Shown here: piece by piece, positions 1-11,222 of the stretch
Layout: each line of letters begins with the position of its first letter
How positions within the stretch are numbered: position 1 is the stretch's first letter
Source of the DNA: Vermamoeba vermiformis
Lineage: Eukaryota; Tubulinea; Echinamoebida
DNA: 64,000 bases
Direction: 5' to 3'
Assembly: GCA_045837725.1 (NCBI GenBank)
Contig: JBEWZL010000132.1
Coordinates: forward strand, 242,437-306,436
The notes under the pieces: generated by a model
The model's input: the letters and a program-made list of their open reading frames with translations, nothing else
What the model was told of the DNA's origin: nothing
Database searches by the model: none
Made by a program: the position numbers and the translations under genes

Positions 1-539
1 CTGTATTCGCTGTGCGGGTGTGAGCTGTGGTGGAGGGGGCATAAAGGACGAAACTATGTCCTGCACCATGCTCTGGATCTGCTCTGTGGTAGGCTGGGGT
101 GCCACAGGCTGTCAAACAGTGTCAGTTAGATAACACGTGCTATATATAAGCTCCTTACTGTCTGTGGTGGCGGTGCTTCAACTTTCGGCTTGGCTGTCAG
201 CTGCAGAAATTTGAGTTGAATTCGTCGTGGTGCTAGTCTTCAATTACTTACTGAGTATAAAAACAGCACGTGATCGTTTTCATTTACTGGCCGAAGTCCT
301 TGTTCATCTGTAATATCTCTTCCTTGAAAAATCAATTTGGTTTCTGGTGGGATGTACAGTCCTTTGGTCGACAAAATTGCTTTAATTTTATTTTTGATGG
401 CATTGATCTAAAATATATTTTCATTAATTATGTGATATTTTAAAATTGAGCAATTAAATTTGTTAATTACCCCTTCATTTTTCTCGACTTGAATTCTAAA
501 CGGATCTTTGACTGCCACTGTGCGCACCCAAATGTTCAT
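1..539 (-). CDS. Ubiquitin-like domain protein, 3' end cut by window
   Basis: Four exons are visible (539-471, 407-252, 200-159, 108-1) and all junctions keep frame, with introns of 63, 51 and 50 bases. The first ~75 residues read as a ubiquitin fold: they open MNIWVRTVAV, have the central segment PPETKLIFQGRDI and end HVLFLYS, matching the beta-grasp pattern including the 'L-I-F-Q-G-R' strand. After it comes a Pro/Gln-rich linker (APPPQTPVAPQPTTEQ) and then TPAQRIQ, where the window ends. The start is the first ATG of the chain. UBL domains at the N-terminus followed by low-complexity linkers occur in proteasome shuttles and other ubiquitin-pathway proteins, but the C-terminal part that would decide the family is outside the window. 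Confidence 0.7.
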
Positions 540-771
540 ATTGTATTAATTAAGTATACTACTGTAGTTAACTCACCAAACACTGTGCTGTGTTGGTATT
601 GCGGTGTGAAAATTTCGAATTTGAACAACAGTACGGAGCACAATAACTAGCTCAGTTCTCAGAATTGAAATGTGTGCTCTATTGTAATGAATACTAGCTA
701 TTAATAGGCGCTGTTAGGTAAGTGGTGATTTTAATTACAAAGTGCTCGTTGTTGCAGTACACTCTCGTCGT

Positions 772-1719
772 TCAATCAAAGTCATCGTTCGACTCTTCAC
801 TGCTCGACTCCTCTTCAGCCGAAGAGCTCTTCTTATTGTTGTTGTTGTTCGTGGCCTTGGTGTTGGACTTGTTGTTGTTGTTGTCTTCCTCTGAGGACGA
901 GGACTCCGAGGACACGCTTTCCTTCTTCTTTTTCTTCTCTGCCTCTTTAGCCTTGTCCTTGCCCTTCGCAGGAGTGGTAGTGCTAGAGCTCTTCTTGCTC
1001 GGTGAGGCAGGCACGGAGGTCTTCTTCTCCTGCGAGCTCTTCACTGACGGCAGATCTGCGCCATCTGTCTTCTGTCGCTTGTTGCTCTCTTTAGCGGGCG
1101 AGTCATCGCGCTTTCTCTTCTTTGGCACCAAATCAGCCTTGACGTAGCAGCTTGCTACACGTTCAATTTCTCGGCTAACGAATAATTAGTGTTAGCGGAC
1201 TAAAATGACAGATCTGATCCACGTACTTGGCTCGGGTAGTGCCGATATGTTCTTTGAGCTTATGAATATCGAGACCGAACAAACTAAGGCCCTCTTCTAA
1301 TTTAGCCAATTCGTCGGTGGACCAGAAGCGCTCGGCAATAAACTTCTTTTTTCGCGCTGAACGAATTATTAATTCTAAATATTGTAATCGCTTGTAATAT
1401 CGGTAATAAATTTATAACTTGTTAAATAAAATATATGTTGTCATGAACACGCATAATAAGCTATTAAATACGTACCTGAGCCGGGGGCAGGGCTCGCGGC
1501 AACGGAAGTAGATCCAACTGAGCCAGGCGTCACTTGCAGTTCAACCATTTGTCCAAATAATTTGCCAAGAGCTTCAAAATGTTCTGCAGCATCGCGGAAG
1601 ATTGAGCCAAGCTTTGCAGCAAAACGAGATTAAAATGAGCATCACTTCGCGATCGCATCCGCAAACAAGAACAAGACTAAACTTACCTTGGCAACGCGTT
1701 CAGTAGTTGCTGCGTCCAT
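772..1719 (-). CDS. BAP18-like chromatin complex subunit (SANT/Myb domain)
   Basis: Four exons (1719-1687, 1611-1476, 1356-1227, 1174-772) give 233 residues; the sum of exons is a multiple of three. The N-terminal motif LGSIFRDAAEHFEALGKL resembles the start of metazoan BAP18 (C17orf49), a subunit of MLL1/NURF-associated complexes. It is followed by a SANT/Myb-like helix-turn-helix (ERFWSTDELAKLEEGLSLFG, then LDIHKLKEHIGTTRA). The C-terminal half is not found in the animal protein: a basic KKRKRDDSP nuclear-localisation-like patch, Lys-rich and Ser/Glu/Asn-rich runs, and an acidic end. Nuclear chromatin function is inferred from the family; the match covers the N-terminal ~110 residues only. 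Confidence 0.65.
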
Positions 1720-2154
1720 ATTAAAAATTGCAATACTAATACCGAATAGTTCGCGATATTTGTTTGCAAAAAAAACAGTTCGCTGCAACGGCTATTTTTC
1801 GAGCGATGAAAAAACACAACTTCGACAAGCAAGATGGGGTTACTATATACTTTTATTTTGATATCCACAATGAGTTGAGCATTTGCAGGGTGAGTGCATG
1901 CTCCTTACAAAAAAAAACATAGGTTGATATTACATGAGTTCTACGAGCTTTGTACAAGGGGATGTTGTACAATTTACAATGTTACATGTTTGATTTGAAT
2001 AGAAATTCAAAAGCGTTGTTATTATTTTTGGTTTTTTTGGTTATTATTATAAATGTCAAGGGTATTTTTCAATTTCTCTTCGAAATGAATTATAAGCAAA
2101 ATATTAAATCAAAAAGAAATAGAAAAATAAAGAGATGTATAATCTCTTGCCCTA
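1720..2154. other. Intergenic: BAP18-like promoter and Pumilio 3' UTR
   Basis: No coding exon could be supported here. The left part lies upstream of the BAP18-like gene and the right part is the A/T-rich 3' UTR of the Pumilio gene. Near the Pumilio stop, 2132-2148 forms a small hairpin (AGAGAT, loop GTATA, ATCTCT). Confidence 0.5.
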
Positions 2155-5100
2155 TTATTTGATGGGACCCATGATCTTCTCGAGGCGAGCAATGATGTGC
2201 TTGCCGTAAGTGTACTTCTTGAGCGTGTTGATGTGGGGCTTGATCTTGTTGATGATCTTCTCGCGCTGTTCCGAGTCGCAGAGATCAATAATCTTCTGAA
2301 TCACGTAGTTGGCGTATTGGTCCTTCATCATCACTTCGAGAGGGATGACGCCGTCGGGTGTTTCAGTCAAGATTTCGTCAATCATGCGAATGCGCTCTTC
2401 AGTGGTGCCGTGCTGCACACACTTCTCGATGACATTGCTCGCAAACTTGTGTTGACTGAGCTGCAAGTGTTTGCCGCGCAGTTGAATCACAATGCCGTGC
2501 TGATCTTCGGGTCGTCCGTGTTCGAGGACGTGTTGAATGACGTAGTTGCCGTACTGGTCTTGAACGAGACTCAAGGTGCACTGCAACAACTCCTTCAAGA
2601 CTGGGGCCTGCAACAAGACTTGTTCTTCACCGCAGTACTCGAGAATTCGTTGAATCACTCGGCAGCCGTAAGGATGTGTGGCCAGTTGATAGACACGACC
2701 AACAAATGTGTCGATGATGAATTGCACGTGTGAGGGCGGGACCTGTTCGATCACCTTTTGAATGACGTGATTGCCGTTCTGGTCCTTGATGCACTTCAGC
2801 ACGTGGCCTTCAAGCTCACGGACGAGTTTGGCTTGCTGATCGACACTGATGACTTCGAGGGCCTTCTGTACAACACGGCAGCCGTACATTTGAAGTGAGA
2901 GCTGCAAGACGTGACCTTGCAAGACATCGCCGAGCATGCGCTTCTGATCGGGAGTGCCGTGCTCGAAGAATTTCTGAATGACGTAGTTGCCAAAGACATC
3001 GGTCATCAATTGCAAGGCATGAGGATAGATCTCTTTGAACACCATCTGTTTCTCAGCAACACTGGCGGTCTCGAGCTTCTGTTGAATGAATCTTGAACCG
3101 TGTTGATCGCCGCTGAATTCAACAAAGTGGCCCACAAGATCCTTGAGCTCGTACTTGCGAGTGTTCTTGCTGTTGCGGAACTCTTCCAGCAAAGTGGAGC
3201 GGACGGGATGGTTGGCTGACTGAGGTTGGGCTTGCTTGGCATGTGCGGCAGGAGTGGCGTTGGTGAGTGGAGTGGGAGCAGGGTTGACAGGGAACTGTGA
3301 GGCAGCATTGGCGTAGTTGTTGCCCATGGAAGCTGAAGGAGGCATGTTGTGAGAGGGAGCGAAGGCAGCGTTGATGCTGGGAGTGGCGAGAGGGTTGTTG
3401 AATTGGCTGAATTGGCCAAACGAGGGTTGATTCATCTGCGAGTGGTAGCTCGGTTGTTGGGGAGGTTGAGCTTGCACGGGCATGCGTGTGCGAGGTGCTT
3501 GAACATTGGAGTTGAGGACGTATTGCTGTTGATAGAGGGAGGCACCAAGATTGAGATTGGGGTTCATATCATTGGGATCGTAGTACTCTGCGGATTGTGG
3601 CATGGGCATGTGTTTACCTGCGCCGTTGGATCCGGTGCGGTCGAAAGGAATACCGACAGGTCCGAACATGGCAGATTGACCGACTTGCTTGGCAGGTGAG
3701 CTGGGTCGTTGCGGCACATTAGACTTGGCATTCCAAGGACCTCCTTGACCCACAGAAGAGTACTGCGAGTTGACGGGCACGGGGATCACACCTTGCACAG
3801 GGACGGGCATTTGAGTGGGATTGCCATACATACCCTGCTGGTGATTGCCAAAGTTCGAGTAGGGGCCGTAGCCAGGCTGGTTCTTGTTCATGGGCAATTT
3901 GCCGCTGCTTGTCAGACCCATAGGTGTGGGAGTGTTGCCACGGCTGTTCTTGCCCATGTGCTCGTTCTGCAGTGAGAGACCTTGCATCTGTTGGCTCAAA
4001 TCATCGTTCTGGTAGATCGAGTACGAGCCCGACGACGAGAGAGGATTGCCTGAAGGAGGCGCTTGTTGGGACATCAGATCTGTCAAGCGAGAATTGCTAG
4101 CTGTCTTCTTGAACGGCAATTTAGCATTGGCAAGGATCGGCGAGGGTGTGCGAGGGAAGTCTGATTGAATTTTGTCCACAAGAGACTTCGGTCTGCCTCC
4201 CATTGGATTGTGGATGCCGTTACGCGGATCGTCTTCCAAATATTTCCAGCTGCCATTGTTATCCTCCGGAGCAAGATCTACGTCATATTCACATGAGAAC
4301 TGTATGACTAATAACTATCCAAAAGCTGCTCTTACCTTGTCCGTCTTGCTGATCCTCGGGGTATTCCTCATCACCATTTTCCTAAATAAATTTGTAAGCA
4401 TGCATCCAATCAAAATTCTAGTATCCTCGCTGTATTAATATGATCATTTTGCTTGTTGATAATAATATTTCAATAATTTCTTCTCGATCCGACAACTTAC
4501 TTGAAACTCTAAATTAAATAAACGTTAGTATTGATTATTACAACGGTATTATAAATAAACATACTGTTCGGTCCATTATAGAAGTTTTGTTCCCAAGAAA
4601 TTAATGGAGGAGGCAAGCGGGGATCAAGCGGCCGTTGCGAGTAATAGTAGGCGTAGTAATCTGGAGTGTAGCGTACGTCGTTCGTTATTTCAGTCATAGG
4701 GGGTACATTAGCCACTACTTGTTGCTAAAAATAAAATAATCTTAAAACGTTGTTTCGATCGCAAACTGAAAGAGGTTATTGGATTTGTAGCTTTTTTTTC
4801 GAATAGAAATAATTGCATGTATTTATTTATAATATGTGCTGTACGTAACTGTAATTATTTGATGCTAAATGAAACATCGATTATTTTAGAAAACAATGAA
4901 AAATTCAGATTTTAAAAAGATGTAGATTGGGCGCACAGCTGCCGACGAAGGCATTAAGCCCATTACACGTCAATATTGTAATAAACATTTATAAAGCAGC
5001 ATATTCGTTATTCAAATGATCGCGCCGAAATAATGTACAGCGAGTTTAATAAATTGATTTGCTCTTTTAAAAGAGACGGTATAATAAGCATCTAAATTGC

Positions 5101-5379
5101 AATTTACATCAAAATAATTATACAATAATATAATTTGCGACGTTGCATAATTGAAATTGTGTAAAACCGTACCTGTTCGTGCATCTCGGCCTGATGCAGA
5201 TGGAAAAGGGGCGGGGCAGAAGCAGGTCGCCCTGTTTGTTGTGCTATTTGAAAATGTGTTTGGGCGACATTAAGATGCGGCTGCTGCGAGGCGTGCTTGC
5301 CGTTGCTCTGCTTGTCTAACGTCTCATCTCCATCGTGCAAGATGTTGCCAATAAGTTGCGTCTCAGGCAAAGTAGTCAT
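2155..5379 (-). CDS. Pumilio-family RNA-binding protein (PUM-HD)
   Basis: Five coding exons (5379-5173, 4724-4565, 4508-4501, 4381-4336, 4277-2155) sum to 2544 bases, 847 residues. The C-terminal ~350 residues form the eight-repeat Pumilio homology domain, with repeats of the type [68 protein letters not shown] and [10 protein letters not shown] that bind UGUA-type sites in mRNA 3' UTRs. The N-terminal half is long and disordered (Gln/Asn/Pro/Ser-rich) and carries the conserved segments [21 protein letters not shown] and [16 protein letters not shown] seen in Pumilio orthologues. Exon 3 is only eight bases. Intron 1 (4725-5172) is unusually long at 448 bases. An apparent spliced 5' UTR lies upstream of the ATG. 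Expected role: cytoplasmic translational repression or mRNA decay. Confidence 0.93.
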
Positions 5380-5828
5380 GGAATGCTCTGCTACAAAGAG
5401 ACACACCAAGTGCAACTAATTGAATAAATATATAATAATAATAAAGAGAGAGGATAGTAACCAACTCCACGCAAGAGAACCGATAAAAAACAAGTCGCAA
5501 AACGAACAAAAAAAACCACCGCACAAAATTTCCTCCCTCGTCACCTGATTGGCCCTGGTCGAGGTACGTTACAAACACCAAGTCTAAAAATACCTGTGCG
5601 GTATACGTGCGTGTTGCCACAAAGACGCTCGCTCTGTTCTCGCTCTGTTGGGAAGATCCCGCTAAAATGAAGTGCAATGAGGTCGTATAATGTTACTAAT
5701 ACCACGATCGCGCGTTATTGTAGGCGATTATCGTTAATGGGCGCTGTATTGTGCGGTACGATCAATAAGAGACCTCGGGGAAGGTTTTGGTGAACTATAC
5801 AACAATAACTTTATTACACAATGATATA
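5380..5828. other. Pumilio 5' UTR/promoter region
   Basis: No independent gene is supported. The stretch lies between the Pumilio start and the RPC11 stop. A donor-like GTATTTTTAG and an acceptor-like TTTGTAG just before the Pumilio ATG suggest a 5' UTR intron. The open frame above it lacks an ATG, so I did not extend the protein into it. Confidence 0.4.
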
Positions 5829-6252
5829 TTATCCTTCTCGCCACTGATAATTGCATCCACTATCAGCGCATTTATAGAATAATGTTGCCGGTTCGTCTGC
5901 TGACCGGATTTGCATCTCGAAATAGTAGGCCTTTAGCTTTCCGCACCGCGGGCAGCGAGCTGCAAAAAAAATATTTTAGAATTATCGCCGATATACATAT
6001 ACATAAAATAGCCATATAATAATTTTAACTGATTATTATGAATTATTATTTGCTTCTCCTACCTTGCGAATCTATATTCTCCCATGTACGTTGGGCTTGA
6101 ACCTCGTCAGCCTTCTTTCTCTCCAAATAAGTTTTTTTACTCATGCGCTTTCTAATATCGAATGTGTAGGGACATGTTGGGCAGTACCATCGCGATCCAA
6201 CACCATCCGTTTCAACCATCAAAAGGTTTGAACAACGCGGACAAAACAGCAT
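5829..6252 (-). CDS. POLR3K: RNA polymerase III subunit RPC11/POLR3K (TFIIS-like)
   Basis: Two exons (6252-6063, 5959-5829) give 106 residues, close to the ~108-110 of yeast Rpc11 and human POLR3K. The N-terminal zinc ribbon reads CPRCSNLL...WYCPTC. The C-terminal TFIIS-like ribbon reads CPRCGKLKAYYF...YKCADSGCNYQWRE and contains the acidic catalytic hairpin residues (RSADEP) used for RNA cleavage by Pol III. The 103-base intron separates the two ribbons. The subunit is needed for RNA cleavage, termination and reinitiation on tRNA and 5S genes. It is divergently transcribed from the BFR1/eEF1B fusion gene, with about 200 bases between the two starts. Confidence 0.95.
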
Positions 6253-6451
6253 TATGAAGAGTATATATTACAAGTACCGTGGTCGACTATATTTACATAC
6301 CGGTAACAGCTGATTACGCTATTTTTCTCGGGACTAAACTAGAGCTTTTCCTCCCAGCAAAATATCGGGGAGGCAGGCGTGAAATTTTTTCAAAGTCAGT
6401 AAAACTGGTGATGTGGCTCTATTCTCTCTTGTAGTAACATTAATTAGCACG
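6253..6451. promoter_or_regulatory. Bidirectional promoter region RPC11 / BFR1-eEF1B fusion
   Basis: 199 bases separate the two divergent start codons, so core promoters for a Pol III subunit and a translation-linked protein must share this stretch. I see no TATA box at a convincing distance; the call rests on gene geometry only. Confidence 0.45.
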
Positions 6452-9400
6452 ATGGCCTTGAGATCTTTTGGACGCGGTTCTAACATTCACACTGCTTTCA
6501 CGCCCTCTCAACAGGCCTCGCAAGTCATCCAAAACTTGCACACGCAGATTCAACAAAAGAAAGTTAAAATTGTATGTAATAATTTAGAATATCGCTGTAT
6601 TATGCAGAATTAATATTTACAATAATTTAGCTTGAGTTAGAACGTGTGATCGAACAAAAAACAAGAGAGAAAGAAGGTTTTGCAGCAACACTTCGTGTCA
6701 TTAAACGCGAATTAGATGAAATTAATCAGAAAAAATCTAAAATCGTGGAAGAGAAGAATGACTGGCAACAACAAGCTGATACATTGACGCAACAACGAGA
6801 TCAGTTGGTAATAAAAAATTCCGTTTTATTTTTTAAATTTACAAAAAATCGAACTAAATATCAACCAAATTTTTTTTATCGAGCACCACGTGCTGACTAT
6901 GTTTATTAGAATGCCAAAGTTGAGGCTCAAAAAACGGATCAAGGCATCCAAGGCAGCGTTCAAGGTCGTTACGATTCTGTCGTCAAGAGACTCAAGTAAG
7001 TGCACGAAAACAACTATTTTCAGACACATTTGTATTAACTTAACAATGGTAAGGCAATTGGATGCAGATCTGTCAACCTCGCACAACAACCCCTCAAAGG
7101 AGCGCGATATTCAATTAGAAATCAAGAAATTGAATGCCACTAAAGTGCACCTTAAGTGAGTACCAATGAATCAGCTAGATTACGCGAGCATTTATCTGAC
7201 TGAATTGACAGGGAGCTCGAAGAGTTGGTGCAACAAGTGCGCCGCATGAAGAGTGAGGGTGACAAGTTGCAAGACAAGATTGACGTAAGTGCACTATTGA
7301 CATTATCTAGGGACCCAGTTCTCATTATTGCGTGAAAAGAAACTTGCCGAAGATATCAAGCAGCTGACCGACAAAGAGAAGAAGAAGCAAAATGAGGTCA
7401 AAGAACTCGAGACCAATATCAGCGCCATTGATCGCACTGATCTCGAGCCTCGTCAAAAAGAATTGGGTCTGTTGCAGCTCGAAGTCGAAAAACACCATCA
7501 AGACCTCGCGCAAAAGAAAGAAGAACTCGACACTGAAAAGCAGTCGTTCTATCAAAAACAACAAACCAGCGTGGGTCGCGGTGTGTCGCACAAACCTGTC
7601 ACCACGACTACGAGCGACAAGAAGCCCAGTGCACGAGACAGCAATGTGCTCAACTGGTATTTGAAGGGCTCTTCAAGTCCCACTACGACCTCTAGCGGCA
7701 AGGACAATTCAACTGAGAACTTGGTGGCGTACAAGAAGGAAGTGCCCAAGAAGGACGGTCCCAAGAATCAGAAGTCAAATGACAAGGCTACTGCCACACC
7801 TGTCGCTGCGACCCCTGCGCCAGCTGCTCAAACGCAAGTTGCCAAGCCATTCAGCGAGGAGATCGCTGCGTGCGAGAAGATGATCAAGTACCTCAATAAG
7901 TTCAACAAGCCCACCAAGAAGTCGAAGAAACCTGCTAAGACAGCTGAATCAGCTGAGGGCGAGACTAACGAACAAGCCCCTGTCGAGGGCGAGCAACAAC
8001 CCGCTGAAGAGGCTAAGGTTGTTGATGTGGCTATCAGCCATAACTTCGATATGCTCGTCTTGTTCGAGCGACTTTCACTCGTTGTGCCGACTTCTGGCGC
8101 TCAAGTTGAATCTACAGTGCAAGCTGCTCAAGCTCGTCTTGTAAGTTAAATGTTTTTCACCCCGAAACACGAAGACTAATTCTCGCAGGACTATTTCCGC
8201 AAGTTGTCTGCCAAGCGCAGTCCTGCTAGCGAGACCAAAGAAGAGAATGGTCACACTGAGCAGAGCAACGGGGAAGAACATGAAGCCGAAGACAAGCAAC
8301 AAGAAAAAGACCAAGCAGCTGAGCAAAAGAAACAAGAGGAGGCTGAGAGACAACGCCAAGAAGCCGAGGCAGCTGAGAAGCAACGTCAAGAAGAAGAGAG
8401 ACAAAAGCAAGAAGAGGAGCGCAAGCGCCAAGAAGAGGCTGAACAAAAGAGGTTAGCCGAAGAACAACGCAAACAAGAAGAAGAGCGCAAACGTCAAGAG
8501 GAAGAAGCTGCTGAAAAACAACGCCAAGAAGCCGAGGCAGCTGAGAAGCAACGTCAAGAAGAAGAGCGCAAGAAACACGAAGAGGAAGAGAGACAAAAAC
8601 AAGAGGCTGAAAAGAAGAGACAAGACGAAGAAGCTGCTGAAAGACAACGCCAAGAAGAAGAGCGAAAGAAGCAAGAAGAAGAGGCTGAGAAACAAAGACA
8701 AGAGGCTGAGCAAAAGAGATTAGAACAAGAAGCTGAAGAGAAGCGAAAACGAGAGGAAGAAGAAGAAAAACAACGTCAAGAAGACGAGCGAAAGAAGCGC
8801 GAAGAAGAGGAGCGTCAAGCTGCTGAAAAGAAAAAACAAGAAGAAGAGGCCGAGAGACAACGTCAAGAAGCTGAAGCCGCTGAAAAGAAGAAGCAAGAGG
8901 AAGAGGCTGAGAGACAACGTCAAGAAGCCGAGGCTGCTGAGAAGCAACGTCAGGAAGAAGAGCGCAAAAAACACGAAGAAGAAGAGAGACAAAAACAAGA
9001 GGCTGAAAAGAAGAGACAAGAAGAAGAGGCTGCTGAAAGACAACGCCAAGAAGAAGAGCGAAAGAAACAAGAAGAAGAGGCTGAAAAACAGCGTCAAGAA
9101 GCTGAAGCTGCTGAAAAGAAACGCCAAGAAGAGGCTGAGCAAAAGAAACAACAAGAAGAGGCTGCTGAGAAGCAGCGCCAGGAAGAAGAGGCTCGTGCTC
9201 AAAAAGAAAAAGAAGAAGCTGAGCACAAGCGACAAGAAGAAGAGAAGCAACAAGAGGCTCAGAAACAAGCTGAAACTAAAAAACAAGAAGAGACTAAGAA
9301 GTCTTCAGAAGTTGTTGCTAATGCCCCTAAATTTAGTTTCTTGTTTGGTAAGTATTGCAGTTAGCAAGGTGAGTAGACGTGATACTAATCATCGAAACAG

Positions 9401-10318
9401 AAACGCACTACCGAAACAGTTTGTTGGCTAGAAGTCCCGCACCTGCCAACAAAGTTGAAGCAGAAGAGAAGAAGCCTGCTCAACCCAAGCAAAAGCAAGA
9501 GAAGAAAGCTAAGGCTGAACAAAAGAGCGAGAACAAGACCGAACACAACAAGAGGCAAGAGAACTCCAGCGCTGCTCCTTCGTTCAGTTTCCTCTTTGGT
9601 ATGTTTGAATATTACTTGCCTAAGCCGGTGTTAACTTATTACAGAATACCACTACCGAAACCGATTGATGCAGCAACCTGCAGCTAATCCTGACGCTAGC
9701 AATACCAACACTAAGAAGTCAAAGAAGAACAAGTCTGAAGAAAAGGCTGCTCCTCAAGAGGTTGCCGAGAAGGTCGAGGAGAAGGCTGTTCCCGAAACAG
9801 TTGTAGCCCCGTAAGTATTTATAGCACGCACTCTAACTGTCAGGCACTAACGACCATTCAGTGAACCAACCACTGCTCCTCAAGAGGAAACAAAGCCCGC
9901 TGCCGCTGCTGATGATGACTTTGACGTGTTTGGTGAGATGACTGAAGAAGAGGCTGCCAAGAAGGCTGAGAACGAGAAGAAGGCCGCTGAAGAGAAGGCC
10001 AAGAAGGACGCTAGCAAGAAGGCTCCTGTTATCGGCAGATCTACCGTCATTCTTGACGTCAAGCCTTGGGAGGCCGATGAAGAAGGCTCCACCAAGATTA
10101 TGGATGAGATTGATGCCGCCTGCAGATCCATCCAACAAGAGGGTCTTGAATGGAAGGCCAAAGAGATTATCAAGATCGGCTTCGGTATCACTAAGCTGCG
10201 TATCATGGCCAACATTGTTGATGACCTCGTCTCTGTTGACGGTATTATTGAACAAATTCAAGACAAGTTCGACGAGCTCGTCCAATCTGTTGATATCTTT
10301 GCCTTCAACAAGCTGTAA
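6452..10318 (+). CDS. BFR1-like coiled-coil protein fused to eEF1B GEF domain
   Basis: Ten exons (6452-6571, 6631-6807, 6910-6995, 7054-7155, 7212-7284, 7319-8140, 8189-9347, 9401-9598, 9645-9810, 9862-10318) total 3360 bases, exactly 1120 codons, so one frame runs through. Residues ~1-280 are a coiled coil resembling Bfr1, a polysome-associated mRNP protein. Next are a Ser/Thr-rich linker and ~350 residues of E/Q/K/R/A heptad-like repeats. Two copies of a motif FSFLFE-x-HYRN-x-L follow, each split by an intron at the same place. The final ~150 residues are the guanine-exchange domain of eEF1B beta/delta: DDDFDVFGEMTEEE, STVILDVKPWE, KIGFGITKLRIMA, DDLVSVDGIIEQI and terminal IFAFNKL. This would regenerate eEF1A-GTP at the ribosome. 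The usual eEF1B N-terminal GST-like region is absent. A separate shorter eEF1B transcript cannot be excluded. Confidence 0.85.
8363..9080 (+). repeat. Intragenic repeat array coding E/Q/K-rich coiled coil
   Basis: Within exon 7 of the fusion gene, a segment starting GCCGAGGCAGCTGAGAAG at 8531 recurs nearly unchanged at 8927, an offset of 396 bases (132 codons), with similarity for about 150 bases. A shorter copy begins at 8363. Most differences are synonymous (CAA/CAG, GAA/GAG), indicating segmental duplication inside the coding exon rather than convergent low complexity. Confidence 0.8.
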
Positions 10319-10525
10319 TGTTAGGCAGCAATTGCTCTGCGCTAGTTTGAAACAATAAAAACCTTCATGCGAACAAACTTCCTATAAATTAACTCCCCCA
10401 TTCAGTTAGCGTAGTGGTTTTATTTATAAGCACGTGCGCCAATAAACAACTCAGAACGGTTTCAAAAATTTAAAACCGATGAATTGAAATGGCGGGAATA
10501 ATTGTTAGTTTGTTAGTAGTAAGCC

Positions 10526-11159
10526 ATGACTGACGAAAGCTACGAACTTCCTCGTGCGGTTATTAATCGCATTGTTAAGCAATCGGTATACATTAAAAAC
10601 AAGCTTCGGCTTGAAGCAAATCTGATCGAACTAATACTTTGTTGTGATAGCTTCCAGAGGGCGTGCAACTCGCTAAAGATACAAAATTAGCACTGACTAA
10701 AGCTGCTAAAGTATTTATATTATATGTTACTGCTTGGTAAGTCACTAATTAATATTCTCATAATCGCCGACGCGATTTCTTAATAATATGCTGGCATTAA
10801 TGGCAGTAATATTCACGTAATAATACAAATTTAAGTGCCAATGATTTTTGCAAGAGCTGCAACAGAACCACCATCGGTGTCAACCACGTACACGGTGCGA
10901 TCGAAGAGCTCGAATTTAAAGGATTCAACGAAAAATTGAAGCAGTTCTTCGACGGTAACGTGAACATAATATGGCCAGCTTGCGTACTAATCACACTGCA
11001 GAATACAAACAAGAGCAAACGAGCAAGAAGGCTGCTAAGAAAAAGAGCGGCAAAGAGGACAAGGAAGAAGGAGGTGACGAGGATAAAGAAGACAAAGAGG
11101 AGAAGGACGAGAAGGAAGAGAAAGATGAAAAGGAGGAAGAGGAGAATGAAGACGAATAA
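10526..11159 (+). CDS. POLE3: DNA polymerase epsilon subunit 3 / CHRAC17 histone-fold protein
   Basis: Four exons (10526-10585, 10651-10736, 10836-10954, 11002-11159) sum to 423 bases, 140 residues. The histone fold opens LPRAVINRIVKQSLPEGVQL and continues LTKAAKVFILYVTACANDF and GVNHVHGAIEELEF, aligning with POLE3/Dpb4. The C-terminal ~45 residues are Lys/Glu/Asp-rich (KEEGGDEDKEDKEE type), as in POLE3 orthologues. The protein is expected to pair with a POLE4/CHRAC15-like partner in DNA polymerase epsilon and in chromatin remodellers. It ends 63 bases from the stop of the convergent WDR12 gene. Confidence 0.9.
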
Positions 11160-11222
11160 GATCCGACTCACATTCAGCTGTAAATAATGACACAATACTT
11201 GTTGATAAATTGGTTTATTAAT

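Noticed and set aside
722-1147. Plus-strand open frame rich in Leu/Phe/Ser
   Set aside because: Antisense shadow of the Lys/Ser/Glu-rich last exon of the BAP18-like gene.
1967-1992. Possible Pumilio-binding sites (TGTAAATT, TGTAACAT) in the Pumilio mRNA 3' UTR, suggesting autoregulation
   Set aside because: Both deviate from the UGUANAUA consensus; too weak to claim.
5380-5677. Extending the Pumilio protein into the exon-like stretch with QQSENRASVFVATRTYTAQ
   Set aside because: The frame has no ATG; it fits better as 5' UTR with an intron.
8075-9286. Long minus-strand open frames full of Leu/Phe/Ser
   Set aside because: Mirror image of the Glu/Gln/Lys codon repeats of the fusion gene; composition artefact.
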